Position numbers and translations under genes: made by a program
Part shown: in pieces, positions 62,022-64,000 of the stretch
Position numbering within the stretch: position 1 is the stretch's first letter
Layout: each line of letters opens with the position of its first letter
Source of the DNA: Streptomyces canus
GTDB lineage: Bacteria; Actinomycetota; Actinomycetes; Streptomycetales; Streptomycetaceae
DNA length: 64,000 nt
Assembly (NCBI RefSeq): GCF_030815415.1
Contig: NZ_JAUSWW010000001.1
Location: forward strand, 3,844,001 to 3,908,000
Reading direction: 5' to 3'
The notes under the pieces: model-generated
Told to the model about the DNA's origin: nothing
Databases searched by the model: none
The model's input: only the letters and a program-made list of their open reading frames with translations

Positions 62022-63710
62022 ATGGCCATACTCAGACGACGCTCTGCTCGCTTCTGGTCGGCAGCGGTTCTCGCAGCCCTCGCCCTCGGTGTGTCCGGCA
62101 CAGGCCAGGCCTCCGCCGCGGATGTCAACAACGCCAAGAACGCCGGCTTCGAGTCCGGCCTGACGAACTGGACCTGTACGGCGGGGAGCGGGGCCACCGT
62201 CTCCTCGCCGGTGCACGGCGGCACGGCCGCGCTGAAGGCGACGCCGGCCGGGCAGGACCACGCGAAGTGCACGCAGACGGTGGCGGTGAAGCCCGGGTCG
62301 ACGTACACGCTCAGCGCGTGGGTGCAGGGCGGGTACTCCTACCTCGGTGTGACCGGCACCGGTACGACGGACGTGTCGACGTGGACGCCCGACTCCACGT
62401 CCTGGAAGCAGCTGTCGACGACCTTCACCACCGGCGCCTCGACGACCTCGGTGACGGTCTACACCCACGGCTGGTACGGGCAGTCGGCGTACTTCGCGGA
62501 CGACGTCTCGGTGTACGGCCCCGACGGCGGCGGTGGCACCGACCCGGCCCCGACTGTTCCGGGCGCGCCGAGCGGCCTCGCGGTCTCCGGTACGTCCTCG
62601 TCGTCGGTGTCCCTGGCCTGGAACGCGGTGTCCGGGGCCACGGGGTACAACGTCTACCGCGGCGGTACGAAGGTGACGGCGGTGACCGGCACGTCGGCGA
62701 CGGTGACCGGGCTCGCGGCGTCGACGTCGTACTCCTTCCAGGTCACCGCGACCAACGCGGCGGGTGAGTCGGCGAAGTCGACGGCGGTGACGGGGACGAC
62801 GACGACCACCCCGACCGGGCCGGCGCTGCCCAAGCACGCCGTCACCGGCTACTGGCAGAATTTCAACAACGGGGCCAAGGTCCAGAAGATCTCCGACGTC
62901 CAGTCCCAGTACGACATCATCGCGGTGGCCTTCGCGGACGCCACGACCACTCCGGGCGCGGTGACCTTCAACCTCGACTCGGCGGGGCTGGGCGGTTACA
63001 CCGTCGACCAGTTCAAGGCGGACATCGCGGCGAAGAAGGCGGCCGGGAAGAAGGTCATCGTCTCGGTCGGCGGGGAGCGGGGGACGGTCGCGGTCAACGA
63101 CTCCACCTCGGCGGCGAACTTCGCGAACTCGGTGTACTCGCTGATGCAGACGTACGGCTTCGACGGCGTGGACATCGACCTCGAGAACGGCCTCAACGCG
63201 ACGTACATGACCCAGGCGCTGCGGTCGCTCTCCGCCAAGGCGGGCTCGTCCCTGATCATCACGATGGCGCCGCAGACGATCGACATGCAGTCGACGTCCA
63301 ACTCCTACTTCCAGACGGCCCTGAACATCAAGGACATCCTCACGGTCGTCAACATGCAGTACTACAACAGCGGTTCGATGCTCGGCTGCGACGGCAAGGT
63401 GTATTCGCAGGGCTCGGTGGACTTCCTGACGGCCCTGGCCTGCATCCAACTGGAGGGCGGCCTCTCCCCGTCCCAGGTGGGCCTGGGCCTGCCGGCCTCG
63501 ACGAGCGGCGCGGGCAGCGGGTACGTCTCACCGTCCGTGGTGAACAACGCCCTGGACTGCCTGACCAAGGGCACGGGCTGCGGCTCCTTCAAGCCGTCCA
63601 AGACCTACCCCGACCTGCGCGGCGCGATGACCTGGTCGGCCAACTGGGACGCGTCGGCAGGGAATGCGTGGTCGAACGCGGTGGGTCCGCACGTGCACGG
63701 GTTGCCGTAG
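62022..63710 (+). CDS. Secreted GH18 chitinase with carbohydrate-binding and FnIII domains
   Basis: A 562-residue exported enzyme: signal peptide (VLAALALGVSGTGQASA, cleaved near residue 33), a carbohydrate-binding module (about 34-165; NAGFESGLTNWTC), a fibronectin type III domain (about 178-263; PGAPSGLAVSGTSSSSVSLA) and a GH18 catalytic domain from about 275. The catalytic DGVDIDLE motif has Asp381, Asp384, Asp386 and acid Glu388 in place. It cleaves chitin to di- or oligosaccharides. Architecture suggests the ChiA/ChiC-type group, but the exact orthologue is not certain. Confidence 0.95.
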   Translation: MAILRRRSARFWSAAVLAALALGVSGTGQASAADVNNAKNAGFESGLTNWTCTAGSGATVSSPVHGGTAALKATPAGQDHAKCTQTVAVKPGSTYTLSAWVQGGYSYLGVTGTGTTDVSTWTPDSTSWKQLSTTFTTGASTTSVTVYTHGWYGQSAYFADDVSVYGPDGGGGTDPAPTVPGAPSGLAVSGTSSSSVSLAWNAVSGATGYNVYRGGTKVTAVTGTSATVTGLAASTSYSFQVTATNAAGESAKSTAVTGTTTTTPTGPALPKHAVTGYWQNFNNGAKVQKISDVQSQYDIIAVAFADATTTPGAVTFNLDSAGLGGYTVDQFKADIAAKKAAGKKVIVSVGGERGTVAVNDSTSAANFANSVYSLMQTYGFDGVDIDLENGLNATYMTQALRSLSAKAGSSLIITMAPQTIDMQSTSNSYFQTALNIKDILTVVNMQYYNSGSMLGCDGKVYSQGSVDFLTALACIQLEGGLSPSQVGLGLPASTSGAGSGYVSPSVVNNALDCLTKGTGCGSFKPSKTYPDLRGAMTWSANWDASAGNAWSNAVGPHVHGLP

Positions 63711-63721
63711 CGGATGGGGTT

Positions 63722-63754
63722 GAGCGTGGGGGCGGGCAGACCATCCCCACGCTC
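63722..63754. terminator. Chitinase terminator
   Basis: A perfect 10-bp stem (arms GAGCGTGGGG/CCCCACGCTC, 13-base loop) 12 bases after the chitinase stop. Its right arm overlaps the stop of the next, convergent gene (63753-63755). Confidence 0.7.
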
Positions 63755-64000
63755 ACTGCCGGAGCAGACCACCGAGGAACTTCAGCACGTCCTCGGCCTC
63801 GCGGATCACGAAGTCGGCGTATCCGTCCACCGGGTTGTCGTGGCAAAAGCGCTGCCATTCGTCGATCAGCTCAGGGGAGCGCCTAAGGCGCTGTGTGACG
63901 GCTCGGGCGAATTCCGCCGGATCCAGCTGCGGTGGATCGACCTCCTCGATCAGGTCGCCCAGGCTGCCGTACCCCGCGATGTGGTCGCTCGGAAGAAACA
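63753..64000 (-). CDS. Partial hypothetical protein (3' end of gene; start outside window)
   Basis: The minus strand is open from the window edge to a TGA at 63753-63755, giving at least 81 residues (FLPSDHIAGYGSLGDLIEEV, DEWQRFCHDNPVDGYADFVI, EAEDVLKFLGGLLRQ). The sequence is acidic and helical with good third-position GC. No family was recognised. Confidence 0.7.
   Translation of the reverse strand, partial: FLPSDHIAGYGSLGDLIEEVDPPQLDPAEFARAVTQRLRRSPELIDEWQRFCHDNPVDGYADFVIREAEDVLKFLGGLLRQ

Overview
The window is about 64 kb of high-GC actinobacterial chromosome, almost certainly Streptomyces. The markers are strong third-position GC bias, GTG and TTG starts, 4-base stop/start overlaps, a WhiB-family regulator, a SpoIIE-type phosphatase with an in-frame TTA (bldA) codon, a PadR regulator, DasR-like sites before a chitinase, and orphan roadblock/LC7 proteins. 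No rRNA, intact tRNA or CRISPR array was seen.

Region 1 (1-5.5 kb) holds a truncated LysR regulator, a squalene/phytoene-synthase-like protein, a Uma2-family protein, and a Stealth phosphotransferase overlapping an FkbM methyltransferase. Region 2 (5.5-7.4 kb) is a decayed patch: a twice-frameshifted tyrosine integrase fragment, the frameshifted C-terminal half of an MFS transporter, and an intact YefM/YoeB antitoxin-toxin pair with a palindromic operator. It ends in a tandem repeat and hairpin region that may be an old attachment end. Region 3 (7.4-22.3 kb) is conserved housekeeping: ychF, ppgK, ispH, xseA/xseB, a nitroreductase, glpX, a WhiB-like factor, a class I fumarase, an acyltransferase, fumC and a DUF402 protein.

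Region 4 (22.4-39.1 kb) is envelope and signalling: a GAF/SpoIIE/HATPase phosphatase, a class A PBP with a Thr-Pro tail, an SPFH protein with a small partner, a PadR-ABC-FtsX operon behind two overlapping palindromes, a three-gene roadblock operon, an AI-2E-type exporter, a secreted lytic transglycosylase with a structured leader (possible c-di-AMP riboswitch), PhoH, and uppS. A strong minus-strand terminator upstream of uppS suggests an unannotated RNA.

Region 5 (39.8-47.5 kb) has an HTH_42 protein, a methyltransferase, and a tightly coupled five-gene cassette centred on a putative type VII secretion substrate, with a poly-C frameshift in one member. Two exported proteins of unknown function follow. 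Region 6 (47.5-50.4 kb) has a DUF192 protein, a ruined methyltransferase, a carboxymuconolactone-decarboxylase-like gene behind an ECF41-like promoter, and a TnpB-only IS605-type element. The right end of this element supplies the last codons of the neighbouring OmpA-like gene.

Region 7 (50.3-61.7 kb, all minus strand) is a Tad/Flp pilus cluster: CpaB, CpaE, two TadE-like proteins, CpaF ATPase, TadB, TadC, a histidine kinase and response regulator, a Flp pilin, a TadG-like protein, a lipoprotein and the OmpA protein. No prepilin peptidase is present in the window. Region 8 is a secreted GH18 chitinase and the 3' end of an unknown gene. The most novel-looking items are the type VII-linked cassette, the minus-strand RNA candidate before uppS, the orphan roadblock operon, and the regulated Tad cluster truncated by a TnpB element.
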